Shown here: positions 11,772 to 25,300 of the stretch, piece by piece | Position numbering within the stretch: position 1 is the first letter of the stretch | Layout: every line of letters begins with the position of its first letter | Assembly (NCBI GenBank): GCA_902806575.1 | Contig: CADCXD010000001.1 | Coordinates: 2,046,001-2,110,000, forward strand | Direction of reading: 5' to 3' | Length of the DNA stretch: 64,000 nucleotides | Source: Jackrogersella multiformis | Taxonomy: Eukaryota > Ascomycota > Sordariomycetes > Xylariales > Hypoxylaceae | Notes under the pieces: model-generated | The model's input: the letters and a program-made list of their open reading frames with translations, nothing else | Database searches by the model: none | What the model was told of the DNA's origin: nothing | Program-made: the position numbers and the translations under genes

Positions 11772-13878
11772 TCATCGGTACGAGGGAGCCATAGGCGGTG
11801 GAGGATATCCAACGATAGACATGCCTGGTCTTGCGCCCATAGGCATTGGCGCGGGACTTTGGATGCGGTTGAACAAACCGATTAGTCTTCTACCGACCGA
11901 GGGCTCCAGCTCTGTCCCATCTCTTGCAATTTTTACCTCCCTGTTAGAATTCCAAGGGTTCCGCAACCCACGTGTTCGGTAGAATGGAAGCTTCGTAGTC
12001 GAAAGCCATTCCAGCTTGAAAGGTTTTCCCCATGCTTTGCTAGGTCCTCCTTCGCCTTCTTGCCCACTTCTCATACTCGCCGAGTCCTCCGAGTCCTCTA
12101 TCTCAGCGGCGGTTACGTCTGGGTCGTCTCGTTCCACCTCCCAAAATATAGTCCCCCTAGCCGAGTCGTCGATGATTCGTCCTCGCGGGCAACTATCTGT
12201 AGCTTCGGTTGGGATAGCTTTAGGTAGATCTAGATCACTTGTAGCCTGTGCCTTAGGTGCAAATTCAATAGCGGCTTCAGGGTCGTCGTTTATAGGCGAG
12301 GTCATTTTAGCGTAACCGAAGTATTCGCCAGATTTGTTCGCGGAAAATACCAAGTAAACATTATCGACCGCCTTTTTGTATGATTCGTTAGATAAACCCC
12401 TTTATATTTGAGTGTTCTGAAAACAAACTCACTTTGTATGCATTATTCAGTATTTCTTCGTTATGTGACTGGGTTGCCCATACGCCGGTTCGAACGCTTA
12501 GTTCCAAATCTTCCACCGTCAGGCTTTTTAGTATAAAGAATTTGTCTTTTTGTGAATCGTTATCACTAGTAGGCGCGTTTCTAGGCTCTGGTTGTATTTC
12601 GGATACAAGAATCGCTGACTCTGATGGCTGTCCTCGAGGACTCTTTGTAGACTCGGCTGTTGGATTATGCCCACCCGGAGAGGTTGCCGCTGGTCCCGTT
12701 GGTGCTGTTTGTCCACTGGCTCCTTCGACTGTACTCTTTCGTAGCCTGCTAACTAATCGTACTGACTGAAATTTTGAATCGTGAAGTTTCTGCTGGGCTA
12801 CTACACAACTTTGCTCATCCTTGAAATTGGCAAAGGCGCAGTTACTCTTGGAAATGAGAAAAAGGGATTCCAGTCCCACCGCTTCTTCGCATACATGATG
12901 GACTAATTTCATCAAGTCCGTCTGTGGAGGCAGATTCCCTATCCATATGGCATGACCTAGCAAGTCTTAGTGTCCCAAGAGTCTAAAATAATAGAAGCTA
13001 AGGAGCTCACCGCTTTGTCGTGGTTTCCGTGGAGGGCCACGAACAACGTCAGATCGTGTTTCTGTAGAAGCTAAAAAGACATATCATTAGCGATTCCAGC
13101 GCGCTTTATCTTGAGACTGGATGGTCATACTATCACCACGAGGAAAATTTGCAACCACGCTCGCTTGACCATTCCCATGTGATGGCGAGGAACCTTGTTG
13201 GTCACTTGATGTGCCATCTGCTAAGTAGTACTGTCCCGGGGCCATCTGACCCTGAATAGTCGAATGTGGAGGCGGAAATTGGTTCGATTGGGGGTAGTAG
13301 TAACCGGCGGAAAGAGGATGCTGAGACTGATTCATCATAACTTGATTCGGATAGTAGCTCATGCTATGCCGTGGAGATAAGTTCGGTTGCTGTGGGACCT
13401 GGTGTTGCTGTTGCGACTGCGATAGATGGGTATTGTAGTAAGGCGACATTTGGGGATGTTGGGTTACGTAGTATGGTTGGGCCATGCTCGGCTGTCCTGT
13501 GAACTGCGCGATTTGCTGGATAGGCTGAATCATATTCGACGACGGGGCGGTATTGTATCGTTGCGGTGGTTGTCCTTGGTTGTAGGTAGGTCGATATCCA
13601 GGCGGAGGAAGCGCGTTGGTCATCGCGGCCATATTGTAAGGCCCCTGACGAGCCGATCCTTGACCGTGGGACATCTCGAGCTGGTTGGAAAACGTGTTCG
13701 GCGGTGGACCGTAGAGCTGTTGGTACTGAGTCTGAAAGGCGGGATTGCTCGCGGGGTTGGCACCCTGCGGCAACGGCGGCTGCCCGTCATTCTGTATGCG
13801 CCCTTGATAGGCGCTGCCGACAACATCTCCAGTTGCAAACTCACAACTTGCCGCCGAAGGCGGTGGGACATCTTCCAT
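11772..13878 (-). CDS. RRM-YTH domain protein, probable m6A reader
   Basis: Predicted nuclear or cytoplasmic RNA-binding protein that recognises N6-methyladenosine. Four exons (13878-13131, 13070-13011, 12956-12433, 12371-11772) join to 643 residues. Exon 1 ends at a GTATGA donor before the apparent stop, and the 60-nt exon 2 encodes the basic linker VVRGPPRKPRQSG. Residues 1-250 are Q/P/Y-rich and disordered. An RRM follows at about 271-346 (HAIWIGNLPPQ; CAFANF). The YTH domain starts at about 407 (KFFILKSL). Cage tryptophans are W429 (GVWATQ) and W566 (KLEWLSTTKLPF), and the C-terminal part NPWNSNREVKIARDG is well kept. A loop of about 90 residues (468-557) splits the domain, longer than in animal YTH proteins. 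The start codon could lie further upstream. Confidence 0.88.
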
Positions 13879-13985
13879 CGGATCTCACCAGTGGCCGAGA
13901 CGTAAATTTGATGACCGGGGAGGAAGAGCTCGAATGCCAAGTCTCCACAAGTGTTGCTTCAAAGTTATGGACGACCTGAGCAAGC

Positions 13986-14346
13986 TTATTCCTCTAATAC
14001 TTCCTCGACAGACAAGGTGTGATGGAGCGTCTGATAAACCCTAAATTGTTTGGAACCCCGGAATCTTGATGAGGCTAGGAGAGGAGGTGATGGGCAGGTA
14101 GTCTTGCGCGGTGTGGCGCAAATCAACGAAGGCTGAGCCGCTGTCGACCAGGGCTTGATCAAGATCCGGAAAGGTCTCGACAAAGTAGTAGATCGGTGAG
14201 GAATAGAGGTCTCGCGTACCCTCTAGTGGCACCACCCAGGAGAGATTAAGTTATTGTACCTGTGGAAAGACGGATGGATCTGCCGTTCTAAGTATCCAAT
14301 CCGAAGATGAAAACAGATCCGACGCAGGGATTGCTTCCAAAGTCAT
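13986..14346 (-). other. Possible small gene upstream of the YTH gene
   Basis: A minus-strand ATG at 14346 opens a frame (MTLEAIPASDLFSSSDW) that reaches a GTACAA donor-like site near 14262. Downstream a frame reading YYFVETFPDLDQALVDSG runs to about 14041, and another frame ends at 13986. The intron needed to join them would be under 45 nt, which is very short. I do not recognise the sequence. It could be a short gene, unannotated 5' exons of the YTH gene, or chance. Confidence 0.22.
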
Positions 14347-17300
14347 AGGCCGGTGAGCTGGGTAACTATGGGGTATTGGAGAGACGACGGAATTGGGCTC
14401 CCAGGGAAAAAAAATCGATTACTGGTGGAAGCGATTACGGGGGTATTCGGTTTCCGTACTTCCAAGGTTGTCTAAAGCTTAGAACGAATACTGGAATAGC
14501 CTCGATACTATAGGACGAGAGGACTAATAATCCGTATTACAAGAGGGATCCCGAGAAGTTATTCTTCTCAGCCCCAGCGGAGGAGGTTAATGTTATGTCA
14601 CGTAGGTAGGTTAATGCGAGTATCGACAAAAACATTAGACGTTGTGGCTAATTAGAATGCCCATGTGGCCCGACGTGACTTCTGACAATCCCGGTCATTA
14701 GGGCATCAAGCAAAAACGGTCATTATGTAACGACAATCTTTGCCTTTTCCTTCGACATGTATGCAGTATGGTATGAGAGGAAACATCATGAGACAACTTC
14801 AAGAAACATTACAAGGAAGTTGACGACTCGCGGCAATGCAGGTGGCTAAAAAGCTATTATTGTCAAGCTCGCCTAGGCATGACCGCGGAAGTCTAAGTAC
14901 GTAGTACAGGAGTACTTGGGTAGGATCTCGCCAGGGCGGATCAGACCAGACTAGAACAGACGGCGAACCCAGATAATACCCTGAAGCAATGCAGGACTAT
15001 CCCGGCTTCAAGGTCCCGGGGATGGGTGGGTTCACAGCGGATGACCTAGATAAACGACGGGAGCCGAACGAAGGGTTGGGAGTAAGGATGGGTAGAAAGG
15101 GTGGCCAATAGGCTTAGACGAAGTATCAATAACAAGGAGAACGAAAATTGGGTACAGATGAGATGGGAATTTGCAGTAGACCGGTTGGTGTTTCGTTGGC
15201 GCCGTTTTTTTTGCCACCGGACCCTTGGATCTTCGTTTTTTTGGGGGTCCATGGGGTCTATGGTCTCGAGCCAGTTGTTACCGACACCCTTTGACAGGAC
15301 GTGTCCCAAATCCCGACTCCCTACTCAGCCACAAAAGTTCTGGGCGGGCCTTCAGCAAGGAGATTTTTTTTGTTCTAGCATGAGATTGCCAGATTCGTGA
15401 TGTCGATCTCGTTCACAAAATCTCTAGGTACCAGTTACGGCCAAGGTCTGAATACAATCTGTCTCCGTATATGTATGTAGATAGAGCCATCTAATCCGAT
15501 GCGGTTGTCGCTAGGGCCGAGCCAATCCTGCGCAAGATCGAAGCTATCCAGGAACCACGATGTACCTGGTAATTCGAGCCATCGCTTGAAGCGGAACGTA
15601 ACGGCACCCAAGGATCCCCGACGCTACTCGAGATGACTAGATTTTACCTTGTATATATGCTAGCTATGCTGGCCCTTGGTTGAAATAAGCGTCATCTTGC
15701 CAATCTAGATGGAGCTTGTAAGATAATTTCCTTTTGGGGAGATAAACCACTGTATATGTGTCTCTATGTGCCCCACGAAGGGCGTGTCTGGAGGGGTTCT
15801 CTCGCTGGCTTGTAAGTGTAAGCAGTGAATCCCGCTGCACTGAACTGCACTGCACTGCAGCAGAGCATTTCCAGATTAAATAATGACACCCCAGCAGCCT
15901 ACCCAGGTAGGCAATAGACAAAGTGTTTAAAGAAAAGAATATGAAATATGACGTGGCAGACATGGTTTTCCTGGGATGAATTGACCCCTTCGTAGAGTTG
16001 TATAAAGGAGGAGGTACATCTTAATTACAACGACCAGTACTGAGTTGTTGCTACGGTGCTGTCGTCGAGCAAGGGTCCGTGTGGTGTCTGGGACTCTGGG
16101 TGTGTAGTTTAGATGTACCTAGTTTGGATGTATTTGATCCTTGCTGGTCAGTGGTCCAGTGGCCCAGTAAGTGGAGGAGGATGAAGATCTGTGAATCTGA
16201 TCGGCAAGCGTGGTTGCTAGAATGATGAAATAGGAGCCCAGACCTCGGCCTGAGCCGCAATCTTGCAATCGACCTTTTTGTCGGATTGTCGCAATTAGGA
16301 TCGGAGAAATTGGCAAGATTGGTGTTTTCCCATCTATGCCCCCCCTCTTCTATTTTCCTTGTTGATGTGGAGATTGTTGATCCCTGGGATCCCTGGGATT
16401 TTCTGGGACTTTTTAGGATTATTTGGCAACCGATGATGTCGATGATGAAATACTCCAGCTTGGCTCTTATGAACTTTGCAACGCTGGGGTCGCATTAGAA
16501 ATGCGATGTTAGCAATGAAGTCAGCGATCTCTTAATGAGCTCCGTTTGGTATCCACTGGTTGACGTTTAATGCTCATCCTTTTCCATCATCGGGATTCTG
16601 TTTCTAGGTACATGCAGGTAGTACTTACCTCGCAGCCTGTACCTAGGTCGATACCTTCCTTAGCAGCTTAGGCACATAATCACGGTCTAGCCGCTTTAAT
16701 GCGGAGAAGGTGTCAGGCCATAAAGCCGAACGATGATCGACATGATAAGTATAGTAAGTACCTACCTACCTACCTAGGTACTTCTTATGCCTAAAAGATA
16801 TAAGCACTAAACTACCTGGTAGGTACATACTTCACCACATGTGGCTTATGTAACATGTCACACTTACATTTGAGTTTTTAAAAACTTTAAATTTTATTTT
16901 TATTTATTACTTATATAATTACCTGATAAAAAATAAGTTATAATTAGTTTATTTAGGTACCCATTCGCCACTCTTCTCTTTAGGCGCTAATCTAATATGT
17001 ATGTCTCGCTTTTTGAGAAAGCTTCATGACTTTCTCACGTTTGCTTAAGTTCCAAGGCAGCAAGGTTATATAAGCCTCTTTGGTAACGAACATGTCAATC
17101 CTTTATGCACCATGCAGTACTCGCATTGTCACAAGCATTACCTAGATGCCGGTACCCAGTCCAGTACTTACCTATCAGCCTAGGTATGCAGCTATAGGTA
17201 CCTATTTGTCGAGACACCTGCCACGTAAAAAACTGGATTAGGTTGGATGTGCTTCTGCTTATCACTAACAGCGCCACACCCGTATGGCCTATTACCATTA

Positions 17301-20300
17301 TTAATGTTGTTCCTAAACCAGCTACTTACTTGGATAGGTATGTCCGGCCTTAGCTACATAAACCTCCCCCCTCCCCTTAAGCTGCTTTCAGGTTTCAAAT
17401 AAGTAGACACTAAAATTTCAAAGGCGAACTTAATTCCCATTATGATGACTCTAAATTCTTGCAAGGTGAAATTTTAAGTGCTTTAAGTTATTACTTACGT
17501 TATTGTAAAGGTGGCGTTTTGGCGGAGTTTTTGCTCCGAGCGGAGAATGTACAGTAATTAACTTAGTATTAAGGAGCTGTACTACCGTCTAGTTCTAGAA
17601 CTTCAAACGGACAACCTAAATACGAGCTAAGTTACCTAGTATAAAAATCCTAGGATGTACAAAGTTATCAAGGTCTTAAGTGTTGTTATATAATAGCGTA
17701 CTAAGGAGGCAGGGTAAGTACCTAGGTAGCTGATAGCTGATGGTTAAGGGGCAGTTACCGGTAAACAAGGTCAAGTAATTTTAGGTTGGAAGTAACATTA
17801 ACTGATTGGGTTGTTACCTATAATGTTACATCTATTACGTACCTAAGGTATAACTTGGTTCCTACCAGCCAGCCAGTTAACTCTGCCGGAAGGAAGCCCG
17901 TGAGATCTGCGATAACAGTTACCATAATTAAAATGCCGACAGTTCCCTGTCTGCAACCTATAAGGCTCCAAGGCTCTTTAGGTAGCTTTTGTGTTGCACA
18001 AATCAGCCTCACTTTTCCACTTTCGTATATCTGCCCTCTAACCCCTCTGCTATCCTCGTTATTATGGATGACTCTGGACCTTTTTCAAATGATCACCCTT
18101 GCCACCACTTATGCAGCCTAGACTCTAACGACACTGTCAACCCTCTAGGTTAACAACCAGTTTAACAGTCCGCGTACTTTGTCCTTCCCGGTGCCTAATT
18201 ACAGCAAAATACGAGTTCGATAAAGCTTCTTTGGGAAATGATCGACATAAGACAGTCTCCTAATACCTCTAACTTAAGAGCTTCAATGATTTTTCTGCAC
18301 TTTACTCTAACTATATTCGTATGTCTAGTTTAAAGGCTACGTCGGAGGCCTCGAGATTAAATGCTTAACGCCATTTCCCATCACTCCCGGTAGTCTGGGT
18401 TTTACCTGAGGTAATAGTTGATATTGCTGTTCCGGTAGTGATCACTGCCGGCCTCAGCAATGGTCTCCTTAAGTTTCTATGGTGTGGCGGGCGCTTACTT
18501 TATTTTCTAACAATTAAATAAGCACCAATGTCCCGAGATACATTTATTGGAAGCATTTTCAGAATGAAGAAACATCATGCAAGCCACGATTTACTTTGCC
18601 ATCCCTGCCCGAGTCACCATCCATTATGCTATAGTTTCTTAATATCGGTTTAAGTTCACTTGAATTAAGAAACTATTATTTATTTAAATCTCCTTAGGTA
18701 CCTAGGTACAGCTGTATCCCCCAACCTCCCTTACGAATAGCTTTAATGTTTCTCCTTGCTCCCCCACCTCGTTAGGTTACCTAGATAATAAGAAATTGTC
18801 TTGAGTTGACGATTCAGTTCTAACTTACTCTGGAAGGCAGGCGAGCCGCTGGAATTAGTAAATAACCACGTGGGATACTAGCTATGATTGGTAATGTGTT
18901 CGTGGGGGAGGCTCAACTGAAGCACACTTATGATACGCGCTAGGCAAGCACCTTAACTACAGACGTGGATCTAAAAGTTTGTGAAATTTTACCCAACATA
19001 TCTGTCCATTTTGAATACTCCCAGACATTTAAATTACTACCTAACCACCAGCCACAGCCCACCCACCTTTCAAAGCTAGGTTAAGCTTCCAGAAGTTAGT
19101 ACCCTTTCATTCAGTAGGCCGGCTTATAGCCCTGTAGGGCAGAATGCATAGTCGGCCGCATCAGCCGATTCATTGTGGCAACTCGACAACCACTATAGCT
19201 TATCACGGCTAGAATGATCGTTAGTGAGATAAATACTACGTTAGGGCTAGCCAATAATTCCATGTATATGGACTGTTTGCTATAGCGTCTACTAGGATCT
19301 CCTCTAACAACCCAATCATAGGTTCGGGCCTCATCCCGATATTTGGACAAATAGGGTATAACTATACTTGGTATATGGTAGACTAAGATTAGTCTGATAT
19401 AATGCTCCAAATCTCCAAGGTAGGAAGGGCCGAAAGGGCTGCTTCGAACTGGAGAAGTCTAGGGGCTTTGATCCGCAGAAATTCGACGAATTTGCACGTC
19501 TCAATCCAATAGCACTCCTGATTGTCCGCCACTTGATTTGTTGGTGCCGTCTTGCTGGGCCGAGGATATCCCCGCATGGAAGGTATGCGACAGACTCTTA
19601 ACTTGAAGGTATCGTATTCGTTGTCAACTCGGCGGGATACGTTAAACCGGCGCGGTCCGTAGCGAAAATGAAAATCGGTAGATACTGGCAAGATTTGCGA
19701 ACACCATACGGAAGGTACTCGGAGCCGGTTGGCCCACGCGAACAGTCGCGTGTTGTGGTTTCCAAGCGGACAGTGGCATGATTATCCGGAAACTCGGAGG
19801 TCAGCTGACACAGCGGGACCCCGTCCGCCAATCATTCCCCGGGATTCGCCGGCTACCTATCGCACCTACACAGGTGTACCAAGACCGAAAAGTAATACCG
19901 AGTCGTAACGATGCTTCTAGGCCTCGTAATCACGCAGAGGGTGGTTATTAGGTTAGCATATGGCCTGATTAAACACCCCGCTTGCAATTAGAGTTGTAAT
20001 CCTTCGAGGGATCCTCGTGTAGTAAGTTAACCGCAGGCTTTTCGCCGGCTATGCTACTAGACATCCCCGATCAAGTTGGTTGCTATGGACAAACCTGGGA
20101 ATCGCCAAATAAACCTCGTATCCGTCCTAATGGCACTAACATTTCCTGTCTATAGTATTATTATCTTGTGAGCCGACGGAATGCTCGGTTGTTTAATTAA
20201 AGTCCGAAACAGCGTTTGTAATGGTACCCGGAGCATACGTCTCGGGTAATGGGGCACATAGTGGTCCTTGCGCTAGAGTCGTAGACGTCGACCGGTCATG

Positions 20301-20927
20301 GGACGTAAGGTTTGAGCATTAAGTCGGTCGGGGGGAATATCTGTAAATGAGAAATTAGGATTTGCTGGCGTTATTCGGTTATTTCTCTTATTAGGGAGTT
20401 ACGTTAGGGAGTTTACATGGGCTGGATACTGAATAACCGTAATATAGATTTAGAAAATTTAACTCTTTTCCTTATAAATATGTTTTCGGCGCTTTTAAGA
20501 TGATTGAGCTATCAATTAAAAGAAACGGATCGTTTTTATATAAAATATAAACTATGAAGAGATAAACGTTAACTGATAATAATACATTTTTGCTGGATCG
20601 TGAGCGATGAGTTTGGGACGGGTAACGAGCATATAATGGCGAAACTATATTTAAGGTAGTTTAACTTGAATCTGTGACTTTAACGCGCATACAGAGTTCC
20701 ATAAGAAGACGACTATGATATTAACAGTAAGTGTAAAGCTGCTTATGGCAATGTATGGGTAGGCGAAGTATCTATCGATCGACAAGCTTTCGGCTTTGAT
20801 CTAGTCTGTTCGAAACACAACATACTTAAGAGTCTTTAATATCAATCATGATGTATTTAGACCTCATGGAACTCCATTGCCTATGGTATAGTACACAGCC
20901 GCTTGAAATCGGAGGCCAGGTAATTGC
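14347..20927. other. Gene-poor 6.6-kb stretch
   Basis: No intact gene is recognisable. Frames are short, mostly under 110 codons, and closed by stops in all directions. AT-rich patches lie at about 16860-16940 and 20440-20600. The TACCTAGGTA motif recurs near 16640, 16770, 16815, 17718 and 18695. This looks like decayed or regulatory DNA. I saw no terminal repeats or transposase motifs. Confidence 0.5.
19389..19831 (-). pseudogene. Possible decayed gene, unknown family
   Basis: Two overlapping minus-strand frames (19831-19598 and 19691-19389) have richer GC and more protein-like composition than their AT-rich surroundings, for example FHFRYGPRRFNVSRRV followed by a Leu-rich tail. Neither starts with a clear ATG and they are frameshifted against each other. 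I cannot name a family. It could be a gene remnant or chance. Confidence 0.2.
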
Positions 20928-21801
20928 TTAATCCTTCTTCAACGGAAGGATCTTTTCCTCGATGCCATCCTTAGTGATGACCATCATCTGCAGAGCATCA
21001 CCGACTTCGATATGTCGCTCAACTGCTGAGTCAAACGCATCCTTAACCAGAATCTCCACCTCGTTCCTTGGCAATGGCAGACGCTCCCGCTCCTGTAACT
21101 CGTGTCCGACTCCGCTTCCGGGGATGTACTGGTTCTTGAAGTTGACCTGGTTGTCGAGGAACGGCATGATCAGACTGCCTGCAGCACCGCCGGCGCGGCA
21201 TTGCTCGCGCTCGTAGCTACCGACGGGGTCGTAGCTGTAGACGGCGCCCTTGCCCTCTTCGTCGAGCCCACCTAGGATGGCATATACGTAGTAAGGGAAG
21301 AAGCGCTTCTGGTACATGATGGTGGAAAGTCGCTTGGCACAGGCGTTGACGGACATGGGCTTGCCGTGGCGGTACCGGTACATCTTGCAGATAGCGTCAA
21401 GGCGTTCTTTCAAGGCCTCGCCGTCGGCCGCGAATCCGACGACCGACAGCAGAATATTGGCATCGTCCTGCGACGAGTTGGAGCCACCGATCTTGAACAC
21501 CTTGGGCGCGAGCCGTGTGTTGATGCTGTAACCCGACGTTAATCGGGTGTCGCCGGCCATGATGGCGAAGTCGGCGCCGGCGATGGCGAGGGTGGAACCG
21601 CCATTATCGGTGTATCTGTGGTGTAAAAAGAAAAAAAGGTTAGATAAAGTCGCGCAGTAGAGTAAACTAGAATAGCTAAAATATTGGAGTAACTCACGGG
21701 TTGAAACGGTGTTCTCGTAGGCCATCGATGGTGTCTTTAGGGACATCGGCGAATGAGTAATTGGGCCCATTTAGGACTGGGTTTTGGCTGAACATGGCCA
21801 T
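20928..21801 (-). CDS. PRE7: 20S proteasome subunit beta-6
   Basis: The non-catalytic beta-6 subunit of the 20S proteasome core, 263 residues. Exon 1 is 21801-21698 (MAMFSQNPVLNGPNYSF) and exon 2 is 21615-20928, joined at HRFNP-YTDNGG. The open frame that runs upstream through the intron gives a false N-terminus. Diagnostic stretches are FAIMAGDTR, RFFPYYVYAILGGLDEEGKG, DPVGSYEREQCRAGGAAGS and PFLDNQVNFKNQY, all close to yeast Pre7. The prosegment lacks the catalytic Thr-processing site of beta-1, -2 and -5, as expected for this subunit. It is divergent with STT4, with 575 bp between start codons. No PACE box (GGTGGCAAA) was found in that interval. Confidence 0.95.
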
Positions 21802-22376
21802 CTTGATCGGGGTTGTAATCGTATTATTCGGATACTGCAATACGTATTATCGGCGGTCGAAATTATCGAGATAGATGGAGGTAATCGGAGATGATGGGTT
21901 GGGGTGATGGAAGGCTGTTAAAATGAATTGAGTGTATGGGTGTGTGTGGGTTGAAGTCGGAAGCTTTGATAATAACTGGAGGTTCCCATCCCATCCACGC
22001 GCGTCGAGCTTGCAGCCTTGTTGGCAGTTGCACCTCCTTGACAGGGGTAGCTCTGAATGACTAAGCCTAATGCTACCGTGTGGGTCCACTTAATTTTGCT
22101 TTGGGGAAACCGCCATATGAATGAATACCTAGGTACCTAGGATGCATGGATGCATTAAACTGTATCATCGATTTAATTAAGCTATTTCAGTACCTACCTC
22201 TTACATATACCGCTCTTGCGACAACCTCCCTTTACCCTTTTCCCTTTGGCCTTTAAAAAGGAGTATGCGTTGTCGTTAACATATACAACTTGCCTATCTA
22301 GAGTCTTTTCTATAAAAGGATAAAAGGTTGGAATGCCTTGCGCTGTCGATTTCTCCCGACGATAATCTGCCTGAAA
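21802..22376. promoter_or_regulatory. Shared divergent promoter of PRE7 and STT4
   Basis: The 575-bp interval separates two start codons that face away from each other, so it must hold both promoters. It contains an ACCTAGGTACCTAGG run at 22127-22141 and pyrimidine-rich stretches at about 22220-22250 before the STT4 start. No classical TATA box is evident. Confidence 0.5.
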
Positions 22377-25300
22377 ATGGCACGCAACATCCGCCAGCAG
22401 GCGTTGCAGAAGATCGCCATACTCTCTGCCACGAGCTCCACGACAGCGTTTGATAAATCTGATCTCGACCGACTATGTAGAGCTACGAACATTCGTGGGA
22501 GGGGAGGGGAGACAGTCAATGGCTCAGCTAGGGGGTATCCTTCATCCTTAGCTCGCATCCCCATGGTAATGTCTAAGTCTAGCTTCACGAGAGAGGATGT
22601 TATCAAAATAGCTAACTAGCATTACAAGACCATACGTGAATTTGAAGTCCTCATTTCCCTCTGTAAAGCCGCGCCGATGGTCCAAAACGTTCAAAGTGCT
22701 CAGAAGCTCGTTAACCAACTGATACCCTACGTCCTCGAAGCACATGCCCAAGCCTTTCTTCCCTCGCCCGCCTTCAACAAGATCGAACCGTCGCCTATCG
22801 AGGCATTGACGTCCAATGTCACTGGCGCCTTACTCTCGTTGGGAAATAGTTATGATGACTTACACGAGACCGTGTCTGACAATGTCTGGGCTCTTTTGGC
22901 CGCAATGCGTAAGGCCGTAGATGGCATGATCCCATCTAAGCTGGGCGAGGATGCTCAGCCGAACCTGGAGGATGCAATCCGCGTTGCAACTATAGCCATC
23001 TCTATCTTGGGTTTCTTGGATGCCGCCTCCGCTCAAGCCAATTTTTGGAGGACTGGTGGAAGATTGGCTCTCATTCAGAGGATTCGCAACCTGCTCACGG
23101 AGAAATTCCTAACATCTGTCGATGGCGCATTTTCTGCTATTCGGAATGCCCACGTGTCGGATCGCAACGCCAAGGATTGGAAGAGGTGTCTTCGACATTA
23201 TGCTCATCAGGGGCGGCCATTAGGACCTATGCTGCTACAGAGGAGCTTCATGTGGCTCTTGGTCTCTACAACCTCTCTTCTAATCGCAGACGTCAAGACT
23301 CTTAGTTCTTCTCACATCCTTGATTTGCTAATGTCGAAGGATAGTCCTTTCAAATTGGGCTCTGAAAGTAGCCCGGATGCCGATTTTCAATCGATTGAAC
23401 TGTATGCGAGTATTGCTCAGGAGGAGATGGAGCGCCTCGAGGCCAGCGCCGACTTTATCCAACTTGGCTCGTCCTCCCAGCAGAGATTAGCATATGCCGT
23501 TAAAGCCGCCGCGATTGTTAGTTTCCTGAACTGTTCGGCGCTTAATGAAGATGCTGCGGACCCCGATCTTCTCATGACTTGGCTTCAGGAGTGTTTGGAT
23601 AATCCAATACAGATGGCAGATGAGACATTGGCATCAACAGTGCTTCGCTCGATGGCCATGCTTTCCAAAATCTCGCCAAGCTTTGCCCCAACCGTAATTC
23701 GGCTTCTCCCCCGGTTCATCGTACAAACTACGCCATCTAGCAATATTGTTGCTACTGCATCGAAATGCCTAGCATTTGCTTTGCATCTTGTTTCTCAGGA
23801 TGCAGTCATTACCACGTTATATACGCTTGGAAATGTGCTAAGTCCGGATGCTGATCAGAATGCCCCGAATGGATCTGTTACCGAGGGCGGGTTATCGAAC
23901 GTCTACCAAAGAAGGCAATCTACAGGTAGTGAAATATCGCTCCAGATACGAGGGGAAGAAGACACTACGGTGGTGTATGGGAACATTGTTCAGGCGATAT
24001 GCAGCATCGCAGATATGTGCAATGATGAGAAGATCACAGCGCTTGCGCAGGCGATGCTGCTGCAAAAGTTGACCAAAGTTAACCAGTCAGTTGACAGCCA
24101 TATTATTACAGGAGCCAGTATCCTCTCTCTGAATGGAGGACAATTAGAATTTAGGTCTCTTCTCAGATTGTATTCGAGGCTCTGTCATAACGCATCTGCT
24201 GATGACAACGTTATGATCCTCGATGCTGTAAGGCTTACCCCTAGATGTGTGCTCAATGGGGCTTTCTAACACGTTTGCATAGGTTAGGACGGCTCGTAAT
24301 CATATATCGATGAATGTGAAGCGTAATTCTCCACTGTTCGACATCTACTGGGATCACATACTGGAGGAGTTGATCTCCAAGGGAGACGTACATCAGTCTC
24401 AGCATATGAAAGAGTCTGACGTCGAATTTGCCGCTCGCGAGATCGCCCAGCTCCTTCAGCCTGTTTCGATCTTAATGTCGACGCACCATTTCGTCTCTGA
24501 ACTCCCTGGTCAGGAGGATGACAAACATTCTCTGATTCGGGATGCGTGGTTCAATATTGTCGTGCATGGCTTTACACCTCTGACTGAGAGGGGGCAGAAG
24601 TACATCAACGAGCTGCGCATCATGGCTATCCACTCACCACCGCTAGTGGCTGAGCAGCGAGGGGAACAGGTTGAGAGTGATATCGAACTCAATACTGTGC
24701 TTCGCCGAGCTAATACTTCAGAACGGGAGGTGAGGCAGAAGAAGCAGCTTACGGAACTTGTCCCGTCAAAAGCATCCGACATTAGAGTTCTGAGTTACAG
24801 GAAAGTTATGTTCTTGCAGGCCGCGTATTTGGTTGAAAGTCTGCGGGCTGATTCGGGCGACTGCACCAAGACTCTTTCATACTATCTGGAACCCAGCATG
24901 CGTAAAGAAGACGTACGAGGTGTTATGGAAGGTATCACAGCAGCCGTAATGGAGAAGTATTTGTCTAAGACTCTAGGAGCGAAGTTGCCGACATTCTCCG
25001 CCCACTATGCGGCCTCGCAGCTCGCAACTATTTTCTGCGGGTGTTGTCATCGTATTCAACGCGTTCAGCAGGCTGCATTTTATTGCGCCGACAAGTTCGT
25101 CCGAGAGACCCCGTCATCTCTCTGTCAAAGGTCGTCGTTGTTCGCGCTTCTCGAGCTGTTGTCTCTCATGTGGACAAGCTGCCTCGAAGCTGAAACGGAT
25201 ATGTATGATCCGCGATCAGTCTTTACATCCCGCTTAGGCAATGTCACGGTTGAACTTTCGGATGACTATTCCTTCAGGAAGACCACGCTTAACAATCTGT

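Noticed and set aside
15101..15400. Plus-strand frame of 99 codons starting MANRLRRSINNKENEN
   Set aside because: No domain, no splice context and no coding-like composition; neighbouring frames of similar length exist on the other strand.
21616..21770. Alternative N-terminus of PRE7 reading through the intron
   Set aside because: The spliced exon at 21801-21698 gives the conserved N-terminus, while the read-through frame has a hydrophobic stretch foreign to beta-6 subunits.
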